DNA from: Endomychus coccineus
Taxonomy: Eukaryota; Arthropoda; Insecta; Coleoptera; Endomychidae
Reading direction: 5' to 3'
Length of the DNA stretch: 64,000 nt
NCBI GenBank assembly: GCA_958510875.1
Contig: OY294067.1
Location: 29,872,912-29,936,911 of the forward strand
In this document: in pieces, positions 1 to 11,000 of the stretch
How positions within the stretch are numbered: the stretch's first letter is position 1
Layout: each line of letters starts with the position of its first letter
Notes under the pieces: generated by a model
Database searches by the model: none
What the model was told of the DNA's origin: nothing
The model's input: the letters and a program-made list of their open reading frames with translations, nothing else
Position numbers and translations under genes: made by a program

Positions 1-879
1 CTTCAATTCATGTAAATCGGAAAATCGAATTTCAATTTGACCTTTAATAGTATCTAAAATTTCATAAAAAAAGTTGTTTATAATGTAGTTTCTTGTCTAC
101 CAAATTATGTTTTCCTCCTTTAACAATATTCTGTTTACCGGTTAATTTAAACTTAATACTCGATGTAATATGTTCCTGCGATTTTTCATGTCTGTCTATA
201 CCACGAGCTAAATTTTTCAAATCATCGTAACCCGAGTGCCCCCAACATGAAGTTGTATCAGATGTAAATAGCAAGCAATATAATTTATTGTGTATTTCGA
301 TTTTGAAACATACCTGTCATCACTCATCCTTTCAAATCCGGTAAAGGCCGTTTATTTAAAAAAAACACTTTTCTGTAATATGTTAATCCACTAAATGGAT
401 TTTCTAAGAAGTCAGCAACTGCACATTTTAACGTTAAATAACTCAGGGAACAGATAAATTATAACTTAACCTTACTACGTTTCGCGAAACAAAAACAACT
501 GACGGAGCACGTCGCACGTGTCGTCTCGTGGTGCCGCCTCGCAGCTCGCAGGGCAGGAAGTAATCGTATTTCGACCGAGTGCGAACGAGAAGCTAGCCTA
601 CCGAGAATGTTGCCATATCCGGTGTTTTACCCTATTTGGCAGTTGGACTGGTTGGAATAACGGCAACTGTGTTGACCACACGTATTTAGCGCTTGAGATA
701 TATAGAGAATCTAGCCTCTGGCCACTGTTGCCGGATTAAAAATAACTACTGAGAACGGGGAATTAATTGTAAATTTAAAAGAATTATCAGAGAAACAGGA
801 AATAAAATGGAGAATGATCATTAAGATAAATTGGTGAGGAGGCTGAGCCTTCTTAGCCTCCTTCGAGGAGCCGCCACTG
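1..879 (-). mobile_element. hAT-like DNA transposon, 5' part, cut by window edge
   Basis: Read on the minus strand, the element starts at 879 with CAGTGGCGGCTCCTC, a terminus of the type found in hAT elements. A second element at 63303 starts with the same CAGTGGCGGCTC. It runs toward position 1 and leaves the window. The coding piece at 62-274 resembles the TTF/ZMYM-type N-terminal zinc finger of this transposase group, which fits 879 being the 5' end. The bases between 275 and 879 show no long ORF on the minus strand and are probably leader or decayed coding sequence. The target duplication cannot be checked because the other end is outside the window. Confidence 0.6.
62..274 (-). pseudogene. 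hAT-type transposase N-terminal zinc-finger fragment
   Basis: The 70-residue open stretch contains CWGHSGYDDLKNLARGIDRH followed by HEKSQEHITSS. This is the W-x-H-x-G-(Y/F)-x-D-x-K-x-L pattern seen after the cysteine pair in TTF-type zinc fingers of hAT transposases and ZMYM1-like proteins. It has no convincing start and no extension to a catalytic domain here, so I call it a fragment of a larger transposase reading frame that continues past the window. The assignment is by remembered family pattern. Confidence 0.5.
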
Positions 880-894
880 ATTATTAGAATCTAA

Positions 895-1130
895 TTCATG
901 ATCTTTAGGAGTATCACCATAGGATTACCTGGTGGTCATCATCAGAATCTAGAAACCCAACATGTAATCATATTGTAATAATCCTCTTATTCAAGAATGA
1001 CCGACCACTCTAATCCTTTGCTTTGAGGGTTTACCCTCAGCTGGAGATAAGTCGGAATTTAATAAATTGCATTTTCGTGTACATTTTCATCCCTTAAATT
1101 ACCTAGAAAGTCATTCATTGTTCGGGGGGA
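895..1130. mobile_element. Penelope-like family B arm fragment
   Basis: The stretch from about 1020 (TTTACCCTCAGCTGGAGATA, then AATTTAATAAATTGC and a CATCCCTTAAATTACCTAGA block) repeats with changes at 13730-13815 and, inverted, near 57665-57745. At 935-960 it carries the reverse complement of a CTGATGATGACCACC box, the hammerhead-like signature found in the other Penelope-like arms of this window. No coding part is present. Confidence 0.45.
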
Positions 1131-2394
1131 CTTTTTTATTGAAAATTTTATTTACAATACAATTACGTACACAACACTCATTCAGAGATAATATGGTAAA
1201 AAATAAAATCCAGAAACCTTCCTTACCGAAAATATCGTCAAGAATGATGAAAAAACAAGTAAAACTCTATTTGTCACTTCCCCAACTAGTTTCTACATGT
1301 ACCATAAAACAAACCACGGTATCTCATACAATCATGGACGTTATACACTAACAACCAAAAAAGAAACTGTCACAATAAAACCACTCAATCTCTTAAACTC
1401 TACTTTGTTAATTGTTTGCACCTCAACTGAAATCAATTAGCCTTGAATTTCAACTTCAATAAGCCCGAAAATACTCACCGGCTTTGACAGCATGGAATTC
1501 TACATTGAACCATTTTCGAGCGAACGTCGTGAGATAGACCTGAATTATCATGTGACATGAAGGTCACGTGGTCAAGATGATGGCCTGAATATAGAAAAGG
1601 CTATGGTTTCGCTGCCTTCAAACCATCTCCTTTGATTTTATGAGTTTCATTATTTTTTCAATTCTTATTGTGGGGGCACTTACAACAACCTTAGACGAGT
1701 AATGCTTCGCGGATGACCCAAATTAGCAACATTTAACCGATCCTTTTGTCAGCCAAAAGCATGGAACAAATGTGTTACCTTTCACGGAAAAATACGAACT
1801 TCTGAAAAAAATGACACTTCTCCCCTTTGACACTTTCACTCTTCAATTGTTGTCATATAAGGGGAAATTAATTATCTACCTTGATTTTTATTTTGATTAA
1901 ACTTTTTTTGCGGGTTCAAAATTTTGTTTCATCGCATATCTATATGCTGCTTTATGTAATTTATGTTATTTTCTTAACATCGATATGTTTATAAAATGGA
2001 TTAAATATTTTTTATATTGAATAAAATAAAATGTAGGAATAAAACTCATAAGCAATATATGATTACATTAAATTCCTTTTTTTTTAATTATATGCCAAGA
2101 TCAGAACAAAAAATTATTATGAAATTGTCTTTAGGTTAGTGAGAACTTCTTGTGTATGAATAAAACTATTGATGTATGAATTTTGTGTGTTGTAACAGTA
2201 TTTGCCAGTGCTTCAATTTATAATTATTATAGTATACAATGTAATGACAATTTTAAATGACAAAATAAATATTTAAGTGTACCTCAATTTCCTTTTCTTC
2301 TTCCCATTATGTTATCTGTCGATTTTTATTTGAAGATACCCAGTTAAGGTTCGCCTAGGCCGATGTAGCTCCCGTTGTTCGATTTGCTGCACCG
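1131..2394. other. No gene seen; AT-rich intergenic DNA
   Basis: Short ORFs occur here, such as 1067-1351 on the plus strand, but they have no recognisable domain, no convincing codon bias and no splice context. From about 1850 the sequence is very AT-rich and has no internal repeat that I could find. It ends where the 131-bp satellite starts. Confidence 0.5.
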
Positions 2395-4497
2395 ACGTCG
2401 TTCGAAAATAAACTTTATTGAAGTTCGTAAATTGGATTGTAGTATTGCTGGACAAATTATTGATAACTTGTTGTTATCCTTATCCGGCTCGAAGGACCAA
2501 ATGTTACGTGGACTATGTCGATATTTTTCGAAGAAAGAAATATTAAAGCTTATTGAAGTTCGTAAATTGGATCAGTATTGCTGAAAAAATTATTGATAAC
2601 TTGATGTTATCCTTATCCGGCTCGAAGGACCAAATGTTACGTGGACTATGTTGATATTTTTCAAAGAAAGAAATATTAAACCTTATTGAAGTTCGTAAAT
2701 TGGATCAGTACTGCTGAAAAAATTTGATAACTTGTTGTTATCCTTATCCGGCTCGAAGGACCAAATGTTACGTGGACTATGTTGATATTTTTCGAAGAAA
2801 GAGATATTAAACCTTATTGAAGTTCGTAAATTGGATCAGTATTGCTGAAAAAATTTGATAACTTGTTATCCGTATCCGGCTCAAAGGACCAAATGTTACG
2901 TGGACTATGTTGATATTTTTCGAAGAAAGAAATATTAAACCTTATTGAAGTTCGTAAATTGGATCAGTATTGCTGAAAAAATTTGATAACTTGTTATCCT
3001 TATCCGGCTCGAAGGACCAAATGTTACGTGGACTATGTTGATATTTTTCGAAGAAAGAAATATTAAACCTTATTGAAGTTCGTAAATTGGATCAGTATTG
3101 CTGAAAAAATTTGATAACTTGTTATCCTTATCCGGCTCGAAGGACCAAATGTTACGTGGACTATGTCGATATTTTTCGAAGAAAGAAATATTAAAGCTTA
3201 TTGAAGTTCGTAAATTGTCAGTATTGCTGAAAAAATTATTGATAACTTGATGTTATCCTTATCCGGCTCGAAGGACCAAATGTTACGTGGACTATGTTGA
3301 TATTTTTCGAAGAAAGAAATATTAAACCTTATTGAAGTTCGTAAATTGGATCAGTATTGCTGAAAAAATTTGATAACTTGTTATCCTTATCCGGCTCGAA
3401 GGACCAAATGTTACGTGGACTATGTTGATATTTTTCGAAGAAAGAAATATTAAACCTTATTGAAGTTCGTAAATTGGATCAGTATTGCTGAAAAAATTTG
3501 ATAACTTGTTATCCTTATCCGGCTCGAAGGACCAAATGTTACGTGGACTATGTTGATATTTTTCGAAGAAAGAAATATTAAACCTTATTGAAGTTCGTAA
3601 ATTGGATCAGTATTGCTGAAAAAATTTGATAACTTGTTATCCTTATCCGGCTCGAAGGACCAAATGTTACGTGGACTATGTTGATATTTTTCGAAGAAAG
3701 AAATATTAAACCTTATTGAAGTTCGTAAATTGGATCAGTATTGCTGAAAAAATTATTGATAACTTGATGTTATCCTTATCCGGCTCGAAGGACCAAATGT
3801 TACGTGGACTATGTTGATATTTTTCGAAGAAAGAAATATTAAAGTTTATTGAAGTTCGTAAATTGGATCAGTATTGCTGAAAAAATTATTGATAACTTGT
3901 TGTTATCCTTATCCGGCTCGAAGGACCAAATGTTACGTGGACTATGTTGATATTTTTCGAAGAAAGAAATATTAAACCTTATTGAAGTTCGTAAATTGGA
4001 TCAGTATTGCTGAAAAAATCATTGATAACTTGATGTTATCCTTATCCGGCTCGAAGGACCAAATGTTACGTGGACTATGTTGATATTTTTCGAAGAAAGA
4101 AATATTAAACCTTATTGAAGTTCGTAAATTGGATCAGTATTGCTGAAAAAATCATTGATAACTTGATGTTATCCTTATCCGGCTCGAAGGACCAAATGTT
4201 ACGTGGACTATGTTGATATTTTTCGAAGAAAGAAATATTAAACCTTATTGAAGTTCGTAAATTGGATCAGTATTGCTGAAAAAATTATTGATAACTTGTT
4301 GTTATCCTTATCCGGCTCGAAGGACCAAATGTTACGTGGACTATGTTGATATTTTTCGAAGAGAGATATATTAAACCTTATTGAAATTCGTAAATTGGAT
4401 CAGTATTGCTGAAAAAATCATTGATAACTTGATGTTATCCTTATCCGGTTCGAAGGACCAAATGTTACGTGGACTATGTTGATATTTTTCGAAGAAA
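2395..4497. repeat. Tandem satellite, about 131-bp unit, 16 copies
   Basis: The box CCGGCTCGAAGGACC recurs 16 times at spacings of about 127 to 135 bases. Each unit also holds ATGTTACGTGGACTATGT, ATTTTTCGAAGAAAG and TTGAAGTTCGTAAATTGG. Length differences fall mainly at one place, where units read TTATTGATAACTTGATGTTATCC, TTTGATAACTTGTTATCC or intermediate forms. Copies are nearly identical in the middle and more divergent at the two edges. The array stops about 410 bases downstream of the AHSA1 stop codon. Confidence 0.95.
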
Positions 4498-4730
4498 TAA
4501 TAACTTCTGTAATATTGTTTACCATTGCAAAATGACGTTTTTTTTCAAACAACAACTATTACATTTTATTTTTATATTAGCCTATTTTTATGTAATTTTT
4601 GATTGTCAACATTTCTGTGTTTTGAAAACACAAAACTTTAAGCTTTTGCATTTTTGAAATAAACAATAATATTGAGCACACTACAAATATCAGGAACAAC
4701 AATTACAAAACAGAATTCATAAAAATTAAT

Positions 4731-4736
4731 TTTATT
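4731..4736 (-). promoter_or_regulatory. Possible polyadenylation signal of AHSA1
   Basis: Read on the minus strand this is AATAAA, about 170 bases after the AHSA1 stop codon. It is the nearest clean hexamer downstream of the gene before the satellite array. The sequence is AT-rich, so a chance match is possible. Confidence 0.4.
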
Positions 4737-4907
4737 TAAGCAACAAGAACGAGTTAGGTAATACAAATTTAATATTGTGTATCGACAAATAAGTTGAAAA
4801 TAAATTAGGTTTAATGTGTACAAAACTAAATTACTAATATCTTTGCAATTTAAGAACAAACCACACATTAAATTACTTGTTGCGATGAATGATGTCCATT
4901 ATCTATT

Positions 4908-5042
4908 TTATGTAAAGAATGTTCCAAAGCCAAAGGTTTGTTTCATAGCATCCCAGTAATATCTCTGCCAGTTGGTTTTAGTGACTTCTGCTTCACCTGT
5001 TGGAACTCCCGTTTGAATCAAGCTAACTTCAGTATGATCATC
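4908..5042 (-). CDS. AHSA1: AHSA1 coding exon 3 (residues 297-340 and stop)
   Basis: The acceptor CACATTTTCAG ends at 5043. The exon reads DDHTEVSLIQTGVPTGE, then NWQRYYWDAMKQTFGFGTFF and a TAA stop at 4910-4908. This matches the last strand and helix of the family C-terminal domain. The short exon joins exon 2 in phase 0. Confidence 0.95.
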   Translation of the reverse strand, partial: DDHTEVSLIQTGVPTGEAEVTKTNWQRYYWDAMKQTFGFGTFFT

Positions 5043-8000
5043 CTGAAAATGTGATAGATTAACTAATTGTTAACTATTGGATAAGAGTTCACACCGAGTT
5101 ATAAAATTATAACGACTGCATATTTCGTAACGCGCTTTTGGCATTTTCTAGTCAATAACTTAGCGCAGAGAAATACCTGAAAGAAAGTTTCCGATCTTGT
5201 ACAGGGGTGCTCACAAAAAATTATTGAAATATTAATTTAAAAATGCCAAAAAGACAATTTTCAAAAGGAAACCCATTTGTTTTATAGTAGTCATGTTCAG
5301 CACAAAAAATTAGGGCAACTTTGTTGTTGGTTCCCTATACCTAAATATCAACGTTTTCGATTTATTTACAAAATACTAGTTTTCCACCTTTGTCTAGCCG
5401 GCGTGTTCAAATTTGATAAATCTAGTTGGCCGTGGCTGTCAGAGAATGAAGAAATGCTATTTAGTTTAAAATTATTATGTGGCAGCGGCGAATCAATTTC
5501 ATTAATTTATTCGGTCAATACAACGGTTTTTATTTTTTAACTCAAAAACGACTCATCTGCCGAAAGAACCTCGAGAGCTTTTTCATACAGAATTGAGCAG
5601 GTTATCAAAAAAAAATACCACTTATTTTGTTAAAATTGCTGCAAGGTTAACCCATAACTGCGACACTGATTAAATAATTTAAAGCAACTTATAAGTGAAA
5701 AAGCGTGTTCCTAAGCCACATTAATCTGTCCCAAAACTGAGCTCAATATCTTAAACCATTTTCTAGATTTTTGAAAAAAAAAAACAAAAAAAAAATTGAA
5801 ACTTTGTCACCCTGTATATCGAAAACAGCGGTTTAGGACAGGTTTATAGGAATTTTTTTTACTTAAATTTGACCCAGTAGTCGTCCCTTAAACTATTCGC
5901 ATATCATTAAGGAACAGCCTGTATATCTATAGGATAAAGGTTCTAGTATCGACCCATGTTGTCAATTCGAATAAACTTTCAATGTCATCACTTAAGAGTA
6001 TAATTTGATGTATTTCCACGTCGTTATCGGTTTCTAATCATTTGCATTAGATTTTCGAACTATGAGGTTAGTGTAATAAGGGTTTAGTATAGGTCATTTC
6101 CAATATTCAAATCAAAATCATTTTCAGAAATTAAAATTTCAAGTAAAATTAAAATATCTCAAAGCAAAGTAACAAGAACATATAGGGGTTGTTAGATGTT
6201 TTCTGTTTAGTATCAATAACAAATGTTTTCGTGAGAAATAGTAAACGAATTTCTAAGATAAACACAAATTAGTTCATACTCGCTTCAATGAGGGTCATAT
6301 GATACCATAGCTGACATGGTCAAGAGGGTTTCAATAAGTTCACAAAGGATTATAGTTCTACAGGAAATCATAAACCTGTCAAGATGAATAACCAATATAG
6401 GACGGAAAACTAATGCAAGCTATATGATAAATGTTAATGTTAATTATCTGGAGATGTTTAGGTAGTTGGCTCCTTTTTCCAGACCCATTGTTGATCTAAA
6501 TATGGAAGTTTTACACGTATTTCTTTCATAAGTTACATAATTAATCAAAATGTATCACACGTAAATCGGGACCTATGTAGTATCTAATCATCGAAATTGT
6601 AATTAAATATAGTATTGATTATAGTTGAAATAATATGTAGATTCAAATCAGTTAGTAATATTTAGAAAACCGAAAACATTCTGAACTAGACACCTCAAGA
6701 AAGGAATCTTACTGCTTATTGTAAACAATTCAGAGATCGTCTTCCGAATTGTAGATTGGTTTTTGAGAAAAAGGACGCATTACAAATACTAGGGAAATGC
6801 CTAAAACCTTCAGTTATATTTTCTAGCTTGAATTAGTCTCTTGAGAAATCACGTGACACTTGGTTAATTTCAATTAATCTAACTCCCTAGTTTCTTCAGT
6901 GTTTTTGGTAAGAAGGGTGGATTTCGCTAAATCATAGTTCAGTTTTTTACTCTAGTTCAATAATACATTCAAATCAGTTCATTTAGTTTTGATCGCTTAG
7001 TAGTTCAAGCAATAGACGACGACCTAATGTTAAATTTGCAGAAATTAATATCTGGAAAAAAAATGAGCGTATAGGAAATTAAATTTAAAGGTGAGTTTCT
7101 GTTTCATGCAACTCGATCCGAAATGGCGAACATTACCTATAAAATTGGCAAAGTTGCAAAAAGCGGTTTTTCTCAAATACATAAAAAACTATAGCTCGGA
7201 TCGAAAAAAGTTAAAGAGAAAGTTGTAGGTATCGGATAGATCTATCGATTTGCTCCCATGATAATTATAGATATCTTTTCGAGTTATATTGAAAAAGGTA
7301 TGGAAACATAATAGTTAACGACTTCTCGATATCCCGATTTTTAACGGTTTTTCCAATATAAAAGTATGAAAGATATCGATAGATTTATTTGATTCCTCCA
7401 ACTTCCTCATCCAACTTTTTCCGATCCGAAATATTGTTTTTTACTTATTTAAGAAAACCCGCTTTTTGCAACTTTGCCAATTTTTTAGGTTATGTTCGCC
7501 ATTTCGGATCGAGTTGCATGAAACAGAAATTCACTTCTGTCTATTGCTTGGACTATAGGTTCTTCCTGGTTGGGTATCAAATTATAATCTTAGTTTTATT
7601 TGAGTTTAGATTTTGGTCTTATTTTTTTATTCCTATTAGTAATGAAGTTAATTATATTTTATTATTATTATCTATAACTATCATAGACATTCTATTATTA
7701 TCATTATTAATTTAATTGTCGTTCCTATTATTAAATTTTATTGTTGTTGTTGAGTACGAGTTTATCTGAAAATATTAGCGTTTACCTTTCCACTGTGTTA
7801 AAATCTTAAGGGTCTTGTGGAATAAAAGGGTAAGAGTCAATGATATTTTTCACATTTGATCTGGCTAATCGATCATTGGGATCGAACTCCAATGTGTCAT
7901 GGTTCTCTAAATTAAATGGCCACACTGTCAATAAATAAATAGATTGAGGATTAGGAATAATATAAATTCCTTAAATAAAGTTTTATACCGGGATATCAAA

Positions 8001-11000
8001 AATTATCTTGGTCAAGGGTGGTTGTGGAATCTAAAACGTGTGTCTTACTTTACGTTTGAAATAATTATGTCACTGTCACACTGACATCATCAATAACCTA
8101 CAAATTTCATACCTATTTATTTCAGTTGTAAAACAATAATGAACTACAAATTAAAAATCATCTTGGTCAAGGGTGGTTGTGGAATGTAAAACGAAATGTT
8201 AACTTTGAACCTTTTACAAGGTCGCAATAGCCACAAACGGTGTCGAAAACTGTTTTAAATTGGTTAATAAATCGAATGACGTTCACGTGAGGAGCGTGTA
8301 GCTCGCGAGTTAGAAAAGTGCAAATCTTCGGAACATAGAACGTCTTTACGAGGACTTTTCGCATGCGGTTTTCACTCCATGTCGTTAGTTTATGAACGGG
8401 GCCAACTAAATGTCATAGTCTCGGGCCCCAAAATGTCGATTAAATAGGAAAATTTAATTAAAATAGAAACAGATACTCTCAGGTCTCAGCTGCGCGCGTC
8501 TAACGTGCGACGTACCAAAGGGAATTTAAAATATACCCAAAAGCGGTTAAAAGCTAGCGGCCTATAGCCGAAAACACTTTTCAACTGGCGCCGGCCGCAC
8601 GGAGCATAAAACGGCCCCGAATTAACAAGATCAAGGTAAGAAGTATAAATTCTAACTGACGCGTAGCGAGCTCGTCGAGGCATATGTCAAAATGATTACG
8701 TTCGTAGCTAATTACATAGGACGTCTGGCATTCATGCAATTGTGTTTTTATACAATTCGAACCTTCTAATTTCGATAGGCCACGTGAAAATCATGGAGTC
8801 TAAAGCGCTAGATACTTCTGAGTGTTATAACATTCGTATAAAATTGCGAAATTTCTCACTTTTAGAAACTTCAAATTAACTAATTTGACACAAGTTTTGA
8901 TAAAGTAAAGTAAGACACACGTTTTAGATTCCACAACCACCCTTGACCAAGATAATTTTTGATATCCCGGTAGTTTCATAAAGAGAGAGGGCCATGTTTA
9001 CTTTAGTTTATTCAATAAAAAGACATACCTTTTCGTCTAAATTCAATATGACATTGGAAAAATGGCCTGCAGGCCACTGTTTGTACCTCCACCGTTGAAC
9101 TATTTTCTTGGCGGGAACTAGGTCTATAAATTCACCAGAAATATTGCCACCGAACAATTCAAATTTACCACCTTTGAAACAATTCAATTTAACGTGGCCT
9201 TTAGTAAAGGCGGTCACCATCTCTATCCTAGTCATTGCATCGTAGAAATCTTGCGCTTTACAATGAAATTTTTGTACAACATTAATTTCTGTGGTATCTA
9301 TTTTCGATCCTACGTTGTTGGCCTGCGACACTATAGGTGGCATGGAAATTTTCTTATTATATCCGCTGGAGAATGTCTTAACATTATCTGGTTTGACTTG
9401 ATCTTTTTTCGGGAGAATCATCCCTTTCGTAAATTCCTCTTTGAGGTCAAAAATGTATTTGGTAAGTTGAGATTTGATAGTTGAACCACCATCTTTCTGC
9501 ATAACTTGTTTCAATTTCGCTCCTTCGTCATCTTCATCTTTAACAGATATTTGAATCTGAAATAAAACGAAATATTACACAACAATAAAGTGGATAAATA
9601 GCAGTGAAGGTTTTTGCCATGTGGAGTCTGGCACACTTGACAAAACGTTCAATTTCGCTTCATTTGACCCGGCCAGCAGGATTAACATGCTTTTTGCAAA
9701 CTAGTTTAACCAATTTTTTTCTACATAGACAACAACGAAGTTGACTGAAATTTTAGTGACAATATTTGAAGGGCGTTGAATCACAGTAAAATGCTGTAGC
9801 AGCGGCAATGCGAGGCGAGAGTTGCGACCAACGGTGATTTCTATCTATGTCGCACACAGCCTGTACACAACGTGAGTTTCGCTTTGATGTACAGCGTGGT
9901 TCGTTTATCTTGGGACACTAACTTATCCCATTAAATATACAAGGTAGAGAAAAAAATTTCGCATAAAAGTTTCTTAGTTCAAATTCCTGCGAAGTTGATG
10001 GTTTGGGTTTGTATACTAGATCTTCAAGTACACCCCTTATAAAAAATCTAGGGGGTTATGCCGGGGCTCCTCGGAGGCCAGGCATAATTACCATTTCCCC
10101 CAATCCACTCTTTATTGTGCATTCAAATAGTTGGAAATTTCTAGACTTATGTGATTCATCACCATCCTGCTGTCAAATAAAATTTGCTCGTTCTCTTGCA
10201 GGCACTTCATTTTCCACAAGAGATTGGATAATATTTAAAAGCTCTAAGTAACGTTGGGAATTTAAATTCCAATAAAAAAATTCTGAACCTATAATTCTGG
10301 ATCTCCAAATGGCGCACCATACTCTGTCAGACGTTCTTCCCGATATTGTAACTTCCATAACTTTTTTATTATTCTCGCTGCTACAGTAATGGGTATTTTT
10401 TCTACTAAAATTTGATTTGAGGTTGTAAACATGGACTCATGTCCAAATGATATTAGAAAACATTATTTCCAAAAATGTCTCTTCATAAGAATATTGCAAA
10501 AATCGTAACCTGGTGTTGTAATCACGTTGTTCTAATTTTTGTACTGGACAATATTTACAGAACTTAAAAATGTTTATTTGAAGGCACGTTTGAAACGTTG
10601 TTCTTTTGACGTCTAGATGAAACAAAATATTGGCGTCGCCTTAATGGAAATTTAGATATATAAACCTTAAGATCCAGGGTCCGATTTTTATTGTTTGATA
10701 CGTAATTTTCTAATATATAATTTTTTTTCCTGTGGTAAACATTATTAACGAAGCGAATAAACTGGATTTAAAAATGAAAAATAGGCAAACAAGAAGATGT
10801 GTGGCTAAAGATTTTTAAGCTATTGCATATAGCTTTTATCGTGGGCTTTGAGCGCGGCGACCGAATCAAGAAAAAAAAAAACAAAAGACAAATACCGTAA
10901 CGAAAATCTAAAAAAACAAAAAACAAATAGCGTAACGAAATATCCTAAGACCCACCACTCCGCCTACCATGTAGCTCGGGCGAGCTTAAAATTGTCGAAA

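Noticed and set aside
518..739. 73-codon plus-strand ORF with near-balanced composition
   Set aside because: It overlaps the hAT-like element on the opposite strand, has no known motif, and no splice or polyadenylation context.
9194..9484. 96-codon plus-strand ORF
   Set aside because: It is an antisense shadow of AHSA1 exon 2.
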